Counted from the stretch's first letter, positions 26,694 through 36,226 are shown. The stretch: DNA of 64,000 bases from Mariniphaga sediminis (GCF_003573545.1 NZ_QWET01000008.1:62001-126000), one strand, 5' to 3'. Numbers and translations: made by a program. The notes: a model not told the origin generated them from the sequence alone.

Positions 26694-28028
26694 TTATTTA
26701 AAGAATTTTTCCAATTTTTTAATTCCCGATGGTAAGGTAAATACCACCACTTTATCCCCCTCCTGAATTTGAGTATCCCCATTGGCCACATAACCATTTT
26801 CGCCCCGGATAATTCCCCCGATTTTAGCCTCGTCGGGAAATCCCAGATCCCGGATGGGCTTTTGCGTAATTTTGGCATCGGCCTTGGCAATAAATTCAAA
26901 CACCTCGGCATCAGAGGCTGTGAGGCATTTTACCTTCGAAATAGCCGCATTAAGGGTAAACCGGTATATATAACTTGCAGCAATCAATTTCTTATTTACG
27001 ATACTCCCGATATTCATGCTTTCTGACAGCCCCATAAATGCAAGGTTTTCCACTTCTGCAACGGTTCTCCTCACACCCATTGTTTTTGCCAGATGGCATC
27101 CCAGAATATTTGTTTCTGAATTTCCGGTAGTTGCTACCACTGCATCCATTTTTTCCAGGCCTTCGTCTTTCAGCAATTTCAGGTTCCGGCAATCACCATT
27201 TATTACCAGTGCATTGGCATACCTTTCGGCAACCTGTTCGCATTTTTCAATATTTTCCTCAATGACTTTTATACGATACTGGTCGCCCAATTTTTCGATA
27301 GATTTTTGCGCAATCCGGCTCCCCCCCAAAAACATGATATTTTTTACTTCGAAGGTCTTTTTTGCCGTGAGTTCAAAAACCCGCTGCTGCTCCATTCGGG
27401 TGGTAATAAAAAACACAATATCCCCATTCATTATAAAGTCGGAACCTTTGGGAATAATGGTTTTACTTTCGCGGTTAATGGCTACCACCAGAATATGTTC
27501 GTTCTCCCGGGCCAGTTCCTCAAATGTTTTGTTGAGAATGGGAGCATCCTCCCGCACTTTAATTCCCAGCAGCAACAGTTTCCCGTGCGAAAATTCAATC
27601 AACTGACGGGTACCGGTTTGTTTCACCGAAGCCACAATCTCTTTGGCAGCCAGGCTTTCAGGATAGATCAGTTCATGAATGCCAAGGTTATTCAACTTGG
27701 CCCGGTACTGCGGCATCAGGTACTCCGAGTTATTAATCCGGGCAATCGTACGCCCCACTCCCAGGTACGAAGCCATGGAACAAGCCAACACATTTCGCTC
27801 TTCAAACGGTGTAACAGCAATAAATAAGTCGGCTTTACTCAAACCCGTTTGTTTTAAATCCTGAAAAGAATGAGCCGAGCCGGGTACTGTTAATAAATCA
27901 ACTTCTTCGCTTATTTTAGAGAGTTTCTCCGGAGAATCATCCATTAAAACAATGTCATGATCTTCATTGCTCAGCATCCGTGCCAAATGGGTTCCAACTT
28001 CTCCCGCTCCTGCAATTACAACTTTCAT
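26694..28028 (-). CDS. trkA: Trk potassium system regulatory subunit TrkA
   Basis: A 444-residue cytoplasmic gating subunit with two halves. Each half has a nucleotide-binding RCK-N domain (MKVVIAGAGEVGTHLARML at the N-terminus and IMFLGGSRIAQKSIEKL near residue 230) and a RCK-C domain. The second Rossmann motif is GGSRIA rather than GxGxxG, which is usual for the second half. It binds NAD(H) or ATP/ADP and opens TrkH, encoded next. Confidence 0.95.
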   Translation of the reverse strand: MKVVIAGAGEVGTHLARMLSNEDHDIVLMDDSPEKLSKISEEVDLLTVPGSAHSFQDLKQTGLSKADLFIAVTPFEERNVLACSMASYLGVGRTIARINNSEYLMPQYRAKLNNLGIHELIYPESLAAKEIVASVKQTGTRQLIEFSHGKLLLLGIKVREDAPILNKTFEELARENEHILVVAINRESKTIIPKGSDFIMNGDIVFFITTRMEQQRVFELTAKKTFEVKNIMFLGGSRIAQKSIEKLGDQYRIKVIEENIEKCEQVAERYANALVINGDCRNLKLLKDEGLEKMDAVVATTGNSETNILGCHLAKTMGVRRTVAEVENLAFMGLSESMNIGSIVNKKLIAASYIYRFTLNAAISKVKCLTASDAEVFEFIAKADAKITQKPIRDLGFPDEAKIGGIIRGENGYVANGDTQIQEGDKVVVFTLPSGIKKLEKFFK

Positions 28029-28136
28029 CTCTAATCAACCTTAAATAAAATACGCTGCAAAATAAACCATTAACAATCAATTTACCAGCATTCCAGTCTA
28101 AAATAGAATGTTTTTAAAATTGGTGATCGATTAAAG

Positions 28137-30164
28137 TTACCATTTTTCTCGGAATGCACCCTTCTTACACAGGTAAAAAATATCATGCTTCTCAGGCGTT
28201 TCATTCTCCCAAAACTTTCGCGTAGAAACAATAGTATTTCCCTGAGAATGAATCCATTTCACATCATTTCCGGTATAAGGCCCTATGATAATATCAGCCA
28301 GTATTCGTTGATCCGGAACCCACCTCTTTTCTCCGGAAAGCCAGATAACGCGATTGTTAAATAAAAGCAAATCATTTTTTAAATAAATGGTAGAATCACT
28401 GTACGTTTGACCAGAAAGCAGATAAACCGGTGGGTCCAATCTTAATTTCCGGACAGTATTCTTGACCAGGTTTGCGGCAATTCCCCTTTCCGGAATTATT
28501 TCTTCGGAAACAATGTAGTTTCTTTTTCCCGAAACAAGATGCACAACCGTTTGCTCGGGATAATTATATACAATGAGTTCTTTTCTGAAAAGACCGGTTG
28601 TTTTAAAAATGAGCGAAACAGTAACAAAAAGAAAAAAGCAAATCAATGCTCCCTTAAAATACCGCTTACTTCGGGTTTCCATAAAAAGGAAAATTGAGAT
28701 GAATATCCCGAAAACAAAAGCCAATTCCCACCCCGAAAATGACAACTCAATAACCGAAAGAGGCATGTTTTCTATCATTTCAAGAAAATGAATAACAAAC
28801 CATAATACAAAATCAATAATACACACAATTACAACAGGAAAAAACGGAACCCAACTAAAAACAAGCAATGCCATTCCGAGGGGAATAAGCAAAAAAGCCG
28901 CAGGAATGACTAACAAGTTTGAAATCCAGAAATAACTGGGGAACTGGCCAAAATAAAAAACAGAGAAAGGGAATGTGGCAATTTGTGCTGCCACCGAAAC
29001 AGTAAGAAGACTCCAAAACCAGCGAATTATTTTACTTTCAAATCGAATTATTTTTTCAAACCGGGGTTGTAAAAAAATAATGCCATACACAGCAGCGTAT
29101 GAAAGCTGAAAACCGGCTTCGAACAAATTGTTGGGATTCACAAGCAACAGGAAAAAGGCCGAGGCAGCCAATGTATTGTATATATTATATTGCCTTTTCA
29201 GGTTTTGCCCGACTACCACGAAGGTAAACATGGTGGCTGCCCGCTTTACAGAAGGGGAAAGCCCGGTAATAAAGGCAAATCCCCAAAGCGCCATCACCAC
29301 GAGTAATACAAAAATGAACCGGCCCGTTTTTTGCTTTTTCAAAATTCCAAACACAAAAGAAAGCACCAGAAAAACAATACCTACATGAAGCCCGGAAACG
29401 GCTAACACGTGCATAGCACCTGCCGACGCAAAAATCCTTTTTGTCTCCGGATCGAGGCCCCGCTTGTAGCCGAGTGTGAGAGCCGAAAGAACCTCCAACT
29501 CTTTTTCTCCCAGGTTCTGCTGCCGGTAGATTCCAAGCAGGTACATCCTTATCTTCTCGGCTACAATGGAGAATGAAAAAGTGGGTTGTAATTCTGTTTT
29601 TATCCAGCTATCTGCAGGAAGGTAAACCTGCCGGTATATTTTTTTCCTTTCCAGATAAGTTTTATAGTCGAATTCGTAGGGATTGTTGAGGTTTTTTACC
29701 CACTGCGGAGACTCACTGAAAAGAATGGTTTCGCCCGGTTCCAAATTTTTGGCTTTGTCTGTTTTAGCAAACCACACCATTATTTTTTCATGGACAGGCA
29801 AGACAGAATCGTTCCGAAAAAAAGCATTCAACTTCAATACTGAACCATAAGAATTGGGTTTCTCCTGCACAATTTCCAGAACGGTGGCAGAAAACTTTCC
29901 ATCATTCTGAAAAACGGGTTCCCGGTTATACATACCATAAACCAACATTCCAATCACCACAAAAACCACATGTACACCTGCGCCAAAAGAAATAGCTAAC
30001 TGAAAACGGTATCGGTAATTTATCCAGGAAAGAATTCCCAGAGCCAGGACAATTACTCCCAACAAAAGAATAGAATCAAAATGAAATACTGATCCCAAAA
30101 GAATCCCGGCAATCAAGGCAGCCGAGATGCGTAAAAAAGGTATTTTCTGAACCGTTTTATCCAA
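28137..30164 (-). CDS. ComEC/Rec2-family DNA uptake membrane protein
   Basis: A 675-residue polytopic membrane protein of the ComEC/Rec2 family, which carries single-stranded DNA across the inner membrane during transformation. The N-terminal DUF4131 region includes LNAFFRNDSVLPVHEKIMVWF. The central Competence domain carries the signature AGAMHVLAVSGLHVGIV and GLSPSVKRAATMF. The C-terminal part is short and lacks the HxHxDH metallo-beta-lactamase motif of long ComEC proteins. This short form is common in Bacteroidota. No other competence genes are in the window. Confidence 0.92.
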   Translation of the reverse strand: MDKTVQKIPFLRISAALIAGILLGSVFHFDSILLLGVIVLALGILSWINYRYRFQLAISFGAGVHVVFVVIGMLVYGMYNREPVFQNDGKFSATVLEIVQEKPNSYGSVLKLNAFFRNDSVLPVHEKIMVWFAKTDKAKNLEPGETILFSESPQWVKNLNNPYEFDYKTYLERKKIYRQVYLPADSWIKTELQPTFSFSIVAEKIRMYLLGIYRQQNLGEKELEVLSALTLGYKRGLDPETKRIFASAGAMHVLAVSGLHVGIVFLVLSFVFGILKKQKTGRFIFVLLVVMALWGFAFITGLSPSVKRAATMFTFVVVGQNLKRQYNIYNTLAASAFFLLLVNPNNLFEAGFQLSYAAVYGIIFLQPRFEKIIRFESKIIRWFWSLLTVSVAAQIATFPFSVFYFGQFPSYFWISNLLVIPAAFLLIPLGMALLVFSWVPFFPVVIVCIIDFVLWFVIHFLEMIENMPLSVIELSFSGWELAFVFGIFISIFLFMETRSKRYFKGALICFFLFVTVSLIFKTTGLFRKELIVYNYPEQTVVHLVSGKRNYIVSEEIIPERGIAANLVKNTVRKLRLDPPVYLLSGQTYSDSTIYLKNDLLLFNNRVIWLSGEKRWVPDQRILADIIIGPYTGNDVKWIHSQGNTIVSTRKFWENETPEKHDIFYLCKKGAFREKW

Positions 30165-30243
30165 TATCTTCCCGCGATTTGGGAGTGTACATATTATCCC
30201 CCATTATAAAATACACTCTGAAACGGGAAAGTAATCGAAAAGG

Positions 30244-30807
30244 TTACATTGACTTCACGGGAGTTTTAATACGATAGTGAGGTTGTACTTTCCCTGTCGC
30301 AATATTGCGGAGTTTACCTTTCAGTAACCTTTTTTTCAATGGCGAAAGGTAGTCGATAAAAAGGATACCATCGAGGTGATCGTATTCATGCTGGAAAATA
30401 CGACCTGCATATCCTTTCAAAACTTCCTCATGCAACGTAAAATTTTCGTCGAAATATTTCACCCTGACGATGTCGGGTCGTTTTACATCCTCCCTTATTT
30501 CCGGCAGACTCAGGCAACCTTCATTCATCACCCACTCCTCTCCCGATTTTTCAATAATTTCAGGATTGATAAAAACTTTTTTGAAATCTTTAAGTTCCGG
30601 TTCCTCGTCTGCACCAGACGTGGCATCCACCACAAATATCCTTATCGACATTCCTACCTGTGGGGCGGCAAGACCCACTCCATCTGAATGATACATGGTT
30701 TCCCACATATTTTCAATAATCTCTTCCAACCCATCGTGATCTTTTTCTATTGGTTTGGCTTTCTTCCTCAGCAACGGGTCGCCATAAACTGTAACCGGAT
30801 ATTTCAT
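30244..30807 (-). CDS. def: Peptide deformylase
   Basis: A 187-residue metalloenzyme that removes the formyl group from new proteins. All three motifs are present: GVGLAAPQVG (motif I), EGCLSLP with the metal-binding cysteine (motif II), and HEYDHLDG with the HExxH-type site (motif III, HEYDH). Length is normal. Its ATG overlaps the ruvX stop (ATGA), so the two are translationally coupled. Confidence 0.97.
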   Translation of the reverse strand: MKYPVTVYGDPLLRKKAKPIEKDHDGLEEIIENMWETMYHSDGVGLAAPQVGMSIRIFVVDATSGADEEPELKDFKKVFINPEIIEKSGEEWVMNEGCLSLPEIREDVKRPDIVRVKYFDENFTLHEEVLKGYAGRIFQHEYDHLDGILFIDYLSPLKKRLLKGKLRNIATGKVQPHYRIKTPVKSM

Positions 30808-31229
30808 TTATTCTTATTTCGTTTTTGTTCCATATACCCCTGTAAAATGATGGTGGCGCTAATGGCATCAACCATAGCTTTGTCCCGCCTTGCCATTTTT
30901 TTCAATCCTCCGTCAATCATTGTCTGGAAAGCCATCTTCGATGTAAATCTTTCATCCGCAATTTCAAGATGCATATCAGGATACTGTATCCTAAATTTCT
31001 TTATAAAAGGATTAATGTAAGCAACAGCTTCCGAAGCCTGGTTGTTCATTTGCAAAGGATATCCTACCACCACTTCATCAACCTGTTCGTTCTGAAAAAA
31101 GGTTTGAAGAAAATCCCAGATGGTGTGTGTTGCTACTGTTGCCAATTTGTTCGCAATTATCTTATAAGGGTCGGAAACGGCCAGGCCAACCCGCTTTTTC
31201 CCATAATCTATCGCTAAAATTCTACCCAT
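30804..31229 (-). CDS. ruvX: Holliday junction resolvase-like protein RuvX (YqgF)
   Basis: A 141-residue RNase H-fold protein. YqgF is needed for processing of pre-16S rRNA ends in several bacteria and has been proposed as a resolvase. The first catalytic aspartate is in LAIDYGKKRVGLAVSD, the glutamate region is VVGYPLQMNN, and IADERFTSKMA and KAMVDAISATIIL follow. The ATG at 31229 gives the typical MGRILAIDYG start; a longer frame upstream has no family similarity. Confidence 0.94.
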   Translation of the reverse strand: MGRILAIDYGKKRVGLAVSDPYKIIANKLATVATHTIWDFLQTFFQNEQVDEVVVGYPLQMNNQASEAVAYINPFIKKFRIQYPDMHLEIADERFTSKMAFQTMIDGGLKKMARRDKAMVDAISATIILQGYMEQKRNKNK

Positions 31230-31341
31230 TCTTCTCCTATTTCTGGGAGGCAAAATTAGGGAGAATTCCTGAAAAAATAAAAAATAGAACACATTGACTA
31301 TCAATTCATTTTTAAAAGCACTTTTTACGTTTAATTACGTT

Positions 31342-31357
31342 TGGCACACGCTTTGCA
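31342..31357 (+). promoter_or_regulatory. Sigma-54 (RpoN) promoter
   Basis: TGGCACACGCTTTGCA has the -24 TGGCAC and -12 TTGCA elements with the exact 4-base gap after position 7 of the consensus TGGCACGnnnnTTGCA; the only mismatch is A for G at position 7. It lies 79 bases before the ATG of the secreted basic protein, giving a start near 31369. Nothing else in this gap competes as a promoter. Confidence 0.7.
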
Positions 31358-31435
31358 TTTTCAGGGGTAATATACCGGTATTAACAAGGCGACAGAAGCA
31401 AAGTATTTTAATTGTTGAATTTAAAATTGAAAGCC

Positions 31436-32641
31436 ATGAAAACGATAAATACAAAACTGATAGCAGCCCTGCTTGCAGTGGCAACAATTACAGCAACAGC
31501 AGTTCCTGCCCTTGCCCAGCGCCGGTCGAGCAACAGTAAAAATACTGAAGTCCGGGTTGAAAGGGATGAACAAAATAGAAAAAGCTCTGCCCGTACCAAA
31601 AGCGCAGTGAAGGATAACAGAAACAGCCAAAGAAGTTCAAATAATTCGGCTTCACGCGTCAGGAAAGAAACAAGGCCTTCTGGCTCAGCAACATTAAAAA
31701 AAGGAAGTACAAATAGCCCGTCAAGAACAAGATCAACTGTTACGCACCGAAACAACTCATCTCCTTCAGAAAGAACTGTACGGAGTACTGAAACAAGAAG
31801 AAATACAGAGCATAGAAATGCGCGGGTAAATGAAAGTAAAAGAGCTGTAAGACAAGCGCCAGCCCGGCCTTCAAACTCCGAGAGAAGGGTTGGTACCGAC
31901 AACCGGACATCTGTAAGAAAACAGGCTCCATCAAGGGTAAATCAGGGAAACGACAGTTACCGCAGACCCGATCGGAGAAGTTCGGTAACAAGCAATACAT
32001 CGGCAAATACGCGTTCGCGTGCAGAACACAAACGTACTATATACAGAGTAGACAGAGATGACAGACGATACGCTCCTTCCAGGAGCTATAGGGGAAGTAA
32101 TAAATACTGGTCGGGAAAAAATATCAGAGACTATACTCCATATCATACCCGGGACAGAAATTACTACAAACATTACAACTATAGCAAACACAATCATTGG
32201 AATCATCAGTGGGAGAACTACCAGTGGAATGTAAACAGTTGGAGGGATTACTATAGTTGTTACCATCCGCATTCTTACCAATTCCACAAACATTACTACC
32301 ATCACCGCACATATGGCCATGTCATCCGCAGGTTTCACCACCGTCCGGATTATTTCATTCACAACCATATCAGGTACTATTCATATAACGGACACTTTTT
32401 CAGGCATTTCAGGGGAATCGGTTACGTACTGGTCGACATGCCTTACGGAATTGTTTTCCAGCAACTACCTATAGGGTATGAAAGGGTCCACATAAATGGT
32501 TACCTCTATTTCAGAATCGGCAACCTGTTTTTTGAAATGGCGCAGCATGGCTTTACATTAGTACATTATCCGGAAAGATATTTTGCACTGGAAACAGATT
32601 TTTACAACGATGGATATTACTATCAGGATGACTACTATTAA
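31436..32641 (+). CDS. Secreted Arg/Ser-rich and His/Tyr-rich protein, function unknown
   Basis: A 401-residue exported protein, with signal peptide MKTINTKLIAALLAVATIT to PALAQ. The mature N-terminal half (to about residue 205) is mostly R, S, N, T and K with no predicted fold. Residues about 210-300 are packed with H, Y, R and W (for example HYYHHRTYGHVIRRFHHR). The C-terminal 90 residues look folded, with YVLVDMPYGIVFQQLPIGYERV resembling the DUF6515-type repeats of small surface proteins. The composition suggests metal or polyanion binding, but no function is known. ATG 31436 is chosen over the TTG at 31412 for the signal peptide. A sigma-54 promoter lies upstream and a terminator downstream. 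Confidence 0.7.
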   Translation: MKTINTKLIAALLAVATITATAVPALAQRRSSNSKNTEVRVERDEQNRKSSARTKSAVKDNRNSQRSSNNSASRVRKETRPSGSATLKKGSTNSPSRTRSTVTHRNNSSPSERTVRSTETRRNTEHRNARVNESKRAVRQAPARPSNSERRVGTDNRTSVRKQAPSRVNQGNDSYRRPDRRSSVTSNTSANTRSRAEHKRTIYRVDRDDRRYAPSRSYRGSNKYWSGKNIRDYTPYHTRDRNYYKHYNYSKHNHWNHQWENYQWNVNSWRDYYSCYHPHSYQFHKHYYHHRTYGHVIRRFHHRPDYFIHNHIRYYSYNGHFFRHFRGIGYVLVDMPYGIVFQQLPIGYERVHINGYLYFRIGNLFFEMAQHGFTLVHYPERYFALETDFYNDGYYYQDDYY

Positions 32642-32669
32642 TCAACACTGAGAAACAAGAACAAGCGGG

Positions 32670-32697
32670 AACTGCCTTAAGGGGCAGTTTTCTTTTA
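32670..32697 (+). terminator. Terminator after the His/Tyr-rich secreted protein gene
   Basis: AACTGCC (32670-32676) pairs with GGCAGTT (32683-32689), followed by TTTCTTTT. It lies 28 bases after the stop. Confidence 0.75.
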
Positions 32698-32789
32698 TAA
32701 GAAAACCATCCGGAAAAATAATATCTCACAAAAAAGCATCATAACACAATTTTGCTTACTTTTATTGATCCAAAATACATAATTAAAAA

Positions 32790-33449
32790 ATGAACATGAA
32801 TTTAAAACGTGATCAGATACCCCCGGAACAAGCTGAGAATTGGGTTTTAAATATCGAAGAAGAAGAAAAACTGACATTTAACCTGCTTACGCCGCCTATT
32901 GTACTTCAAAAAGAAACCTATAAAATACTTACGGGAGAAAATGAAAACAGAGTAAGAATTTACCTGGGACTTGAACCCGAAACAAAAGGTGGGCGATTTA
33001 TTTTATGTGCTTATGCCGTCTCTACTTTTTTACTGGGAAGTGGAGAAGTTTTCAGGGATTACGAGAATCCGGTATTCAAACTCGAAAGAGAAAACCAAAA
33101 CTATTCTTCCAAAACTGAAGAAGTGCTGAAAAACATCCAACGCTACCGTGAATGGCGTTCGGGCAAACTAGACCCAAACAATGAATGGGCCCGCTTCCGG
33201 AAGTTTATTTATCCGAATGCTTTCCTCCTGAGCAAATATGAGCTACACGAAATCTTTGATATGCAAAACAAAAAGGAGGCACAAATTTCATTCGGCATTT
33301 CAAAAACCATGAATGCGATGGTTTATGCAGATGTTCAGGAAAAAAGATCATCGAAAGACCAAATGATGGTATTTGATTTCAGTGGACCATGCCCCCCAAA
33401 TTGCGACGAATCGAGCATTTATAACTCGGAAAAAGATGCTACTAAATAG
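32790..33449 (+). CDS. Conserved-looking hypothetical protein
   Basis: A 219-residue soluble protein without signal peptide or membrane helix. I do not recognise the family. It is acidic and charged, with an ordered-looking core (YLGLEPETKGGRFILCAYAVSTFLLGSG) and a tail containing CPPNCDESS. The next gene, for a seven-helix membrane protein, starts inside its last codons (14-base overlap), so the two are coupled and may act together. Confidence 0.7.
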   Translation: MNMNLKRDQIPPEQAENWVLNIEEEEKLTFNLLTPPIVLQKETYKILTGENENRVRIYLGLEPETKGGRFILCAYAVSTFLLGSGEVFRDYENPVFKLERENQNYSSKTEEVLKNIQRYREWRSGKLDPNNEWARFRKFIYPNAFLLSKYELHEIFDMQNKKEAQISFGISKTMNAMVYADVQEKRSSKDQMMVFDFSGPCPPNCDESSIYNSEKDATK

Positions 33450-34098
33450 ATATGAGTGGCTGGTTACTTTCATTCCGCTAATCGTTGGGGCCATTTACTT
33501 TAAAAAATTTGACCGGGGACTGATCTTTTTTTATCTGTTCGTGGTGTTGGCTGTACTTACCGAACTGACAACAAAAATTGGCATCCACATTATTGGAATT
33601 AAAAACACCATGCCGATTGGCCATATCTATATCGCAGGGGCTTGCCTGCTTACCGGGTTATTCTTTTCGGTTCAACTCAAAGGCTTTGTTAAAAAAAAGA
33701 TAATCGTTGGAATCATAATTTTTTTCGAGGCTTTTGCGGTTTTTAATATGTTCTTCATTCAAAACCTGTATGAGTTTCCCAGTATATCTGGTGCTACAGG
33801 AGCTATTATGCTTGTTACCTTCTCCATATTATTATTTACCAAAATAATGATTGAAGGGAAAATTAAAAACCTGGTGGCCGAACCGGTTATTTGGCTCAAC
33901 TCGGCCGTTTTAGTTTACTATTCCAGCAATTTCTTTTTTTACATTCTTTACAATATCATTTTGGGGTTCTCCCGTGAATTCTCTCTCCGGACCATCAGTA
34001 TTTTTAATCTTATCAATGCTATTTTTTATGTGTTGATAACCATTAGTTTTCTGAAGGCCGGAAAGAAGCAGTCGGATAAGATTAGCAACCTTGGCTAA
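33436..34098 (+). CDS. Seven-helix membrane protein, function unknown
   Basis: A 220-residue inner-membrane protein with seven predicted hydrophobic helices, for example WLVTFIPLIVGAIYF, LIFFYLFVVLAVLTEL, IYIAGACLLTGLFFSV and IIVGIIIFFEAFAVFNMFFI. In many Bacteroidota, proteins like this are encoded before a histidine kinase, but none follows here. ATG 33436 is preferred because it gives the first helix cleanly; the upstream frame from 33373 lies inside the previous gene. It probably forms a pair with the preceding soluble protein. Confidence 0.7.
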   Translation: MLLNRYEWLVTFIPLIVGAIYFKKFDRGLIFFYLFVVLAVLTELTTKIGIHIIGIKNTMPIGHIYIAGACLLTGLFFSVQLKGFVKKKIIVGIIIFFEAFAVFNMFFIQNLYEFPSISGATGAIMLVTFSILLFTKIMIEGKIKNLVAEPVIWLNSAVLVYYSSNFFFYILYNIILGFSREFSLRTISIFNLINAIFYVLITISFLKAGKKQSDKISNLG

Positions 34099-34189
34099 CA
34101 AAGACTCAGACACAAAAGAACCAACCGAGAATAGGATCTTAGGACAAATTTCCAATGCTCAGCAAAGGAACTCATTGCATATTTGGAAC

Positions 34190-34425
34190 TGGTCCACATA
34201 CGAACATTTATGGTTAAAATATAAAACACATCGCAGCGATGGCCTCGGTCGGTGAGCCGGAAAACAAGTGAGGACGGCGTTAAAAAATTACTGTTGTTTG
34301 AGGAGGTACGACGAGTTTCAGTAATTTTAGCCGGCAACACGTAGTTTTTCCGAGTGAAGCGAACGCAGCCTTGGGTTTTCTGTTTACCTCTTTGGGCTAG
34401 GCCAAAGAGTAAAATCCGCATGATA
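34190..34425. other. Structured intergenic element, possibly a dispersed repeat
   Basis: The 464-base gap between the seven-helix gene and rng holds no convincing gene. It contains an inverted repeat AAAATTACTG (34284-34293) with CAGTAATTTT (34319-34328), extended outward by CGGC/GCCG with small bulges. A second perfect 8-bp hairpin CTCTTTGG/CCAAAGAG is at 34388-34409. The minus-strand frame through it (34095-34421) resembles spurious ORFs I recall from other Bacteroidota genomes, which would fit a repeat family. Only one copy is in this window, so this is not proven. Confidence 0.4.
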
Positions 34426-34528
34426 AGGCCTAAAAATATTGATGAAAAATGTATCTAAAAACTGACTAATTCACCAGATTTCCCAAGTGAGCCGAGAGAA
34501 ACCCGGATACCCTCCCGGAAAAATTCAA

Positions 34529-34561
34529 AAAAAGCCGGCTGCTTTTTACAACCGGCTTTTT
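34529..34561 (-). terminator. Terminator after rng
   Basis: AAAAAGCCGG (34529-34538) pairs with CCGGCTTTTT (34552-34561), with a 13-base loop. It begins 2 bases after the rng stop on the minus strand and ends in seven T on that strand. It could work in both directions. Confidence 0.85.
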
Positions 34562-34562
34562 C

Positions 34563-36113
34563 TTACAAAATAATTTCCTCCATGTTTTCGTCGAAAAAAT
34601 GATATTCGAGGAAGGAAAGAGAATTGTTGGGTTCTATTCTTACCCATTTAAAAAACTGAAAAAACCAACGGTTCCGGTAACTTTTAAATCCTTTATTCAG
34701 GTAGGCGGCAATATATGGATGAACTGTCACCAATAGTTTTTTCTTGTTTAAATCTTTTAAAATGTATTTTACTTTACCATCCAAATCGTCTACAAACAGG
34801 ACGGTAGGCATTATTTTCCCACTTCCGTTACAGGTAGGGCATTTTTCAGCCGTTTCAATAATTTCCTCGGGGCGCACTCGCTGCCGTGTAATTTGCATTA
34901 GGCAGAACTTGCTTAAGGGAAGTATATTATGCTTGGTACGATCGTTTGACATGATCTCTTTCATGTGCTCGTACACTTTTTGCCGGTGGGCCTGAACGTG
35001 CATATCAATAAAATCGATAACAATGATACCCCCCATGTCCCTCAACCTTAACTGCCGGGCGATTTCGTCGCATGCAGCAAGGTTTACTTCCAAAGCATTG
35101 GATTCCTGATCACCTGAGGTTTTAGCCCTATTTCCGCTATTGACATCAATTACATGAAAAGCCTCGGTATGCTCTACAATTAAATAAGCACCGTTTTTGA
35201 ACGACACGGTTTTTCCGAATGAAGCCTTAATTTGTTTTTCAATACCGTAATGCTCCAGAATAGGACGCCGCCCTTTATACAGCTTAACTATATTCTTTTT
35301 GTTGGGCTGAATGTTACCTATATATTCGGTAATTTCGTTACAAACCGACTGATCGTTCACAATAATACTGTTGAAATTCGGGGTATAAATATCGCGCAAT
35401 AATGCAGTCGCACGGTCTATTTCGCCAATGATGAGAGAAGGAGCCTGTGCACGCCTCAATTTATGAAAGGTCGTTTCCCATTTATCCACTAAAATACGCA
35501 GTTCCTGATCGAGGTCGGCGACTTTTTTCCCTTCGGCTGCCGTTCGCACAATAACTCCGTATTTCCGTGGTTTGATACTCTGTATCAACTTTTTAAGGCG
35601 ACTCTTCTCCTCGTTTGATTTGATTTTCTGCGAAACCGAGACCTTGTCGCTAAAAGGCATTAAAACCATGTACCTGCCTGCTATGGAAATCTCGGAAGTC
35701 AAACGAGGCCCTTTCGTCGAAATAGGCTCTTTAGCTACCTGTACCAAAATTTTTTGCCCTACCTTCAAAATTTCAGTAATCCGTCCCTCTTTATTAATAT
35801 CAGGCTCTGATTGAATCTTTGAAATGGAGGTAACCTTGTTCTTCCGTGAAGAAACAATACGCAAAAACTTATTCAATGTGGCAAACTGAGGCCCCATATC
35901 AAGGTAATGCAAAAAAGCATCTTTTTCGTAACCTACATCAATGAACGCTGCATTCAGACTGGGCATTATCTTCTTTACCTTCCCAAGGTAAATATCGCCA
36001 ACAGCGAATTTTGCACCGCTTTTTTCCCGGGTGAATTCAACAAGTTTTTTGTTTTCCTGTAATGCTATAACAATTTCGGAAGGAGTGACATCAATAATTA
36101 AATCACTACTCAC
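34563..36113 (-). CDS. rng: Ribonuclease E/G family protein
   Basis: A 516-residue endoribonuclease that cuts single-stranded AU-rich RNA and matures rRNA. An S1 RNA-binding domain covers about residues 38-125 (VGDIYLGKVKKIMPSLNAAFIDVG). The catalytic domain has HVIDVNSGNRAK and IIVIDFIDM, which supply the magnesium-binding aspartates. The Zn-link CPTC lies at about residues 425-428. It lacks the long C-terminal degradosome scaffold of E. coli RNase E, as is usual for RNase G forms. The start is a GTG. It stands next to the HU gene as in many Bacteroidota. Confidence 0.94.
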   Translation of the reverse strand: MSSDLIIDVTPSEIVIALQENKKLVEFTREKSGAKFAVGDIYLGKVKKIMPSLNAAFIDVGYEKDAFLHYLDMGPQFATLNKFLRIVSSRKNKVTSISKIQSEPDINKEGRITEILKVGQKILVQVAKEPISTKGPRLTSEISIAGRYMVLMPFSDKVSVSQKIKSNEEKSRLKKLIQSIKPRKYGVIVRTAAEGKKVADLDQELRILVDKWETTFHKLRRAQAPSLIIGEIDRATALLRDIYTPNFNSIIVNDQSVCNEITEYIGNIQPNKKNIVKLYKGRRPILEHYGIEKQIKASFGKTVSFKNGAYLIVEHTEAFHVIDVNSGNRAKTSGDQESNALEVNLAACDEIARQLRLRDMGGIIVIDFIDMHVQAHRQKVYEHMKEIMSNDRTKHNILPLSKFCLMQITRQRVRPEEIIETAEKCPTCNGSGKIMPTVLFVDDLDGKVKYILKDLNKKKLLVTVHPYIAAYLNKGFKSYRNRWFFQFFKWVRIEPNNSLSFLEYHFFDENMEEIIL

Positions 36114-36226
36114 AACCTAAATTTTAATACTGTTAAATAAATAATACGTATTTATATAACAGATTAAACCTAAGGCTATGTACCTTAGGTTTAATCTATT
36201 AATTTCCTAATAAACCTGCAAAAAAC

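Noticed and set aside
28137-30164. Truncation of ComEC because the beta-lactamase-like domain is missing
   Set aside because: The short form of about 670 residues is common in Bacteroidota, and the frame is intact.
34095-34421. Minus-strand ORF of 108 codons as a gene
   Set aside because: It runs across two strong inverted repeats, has no sensible protein pattern and overlaps the end of the seven-helix gene.
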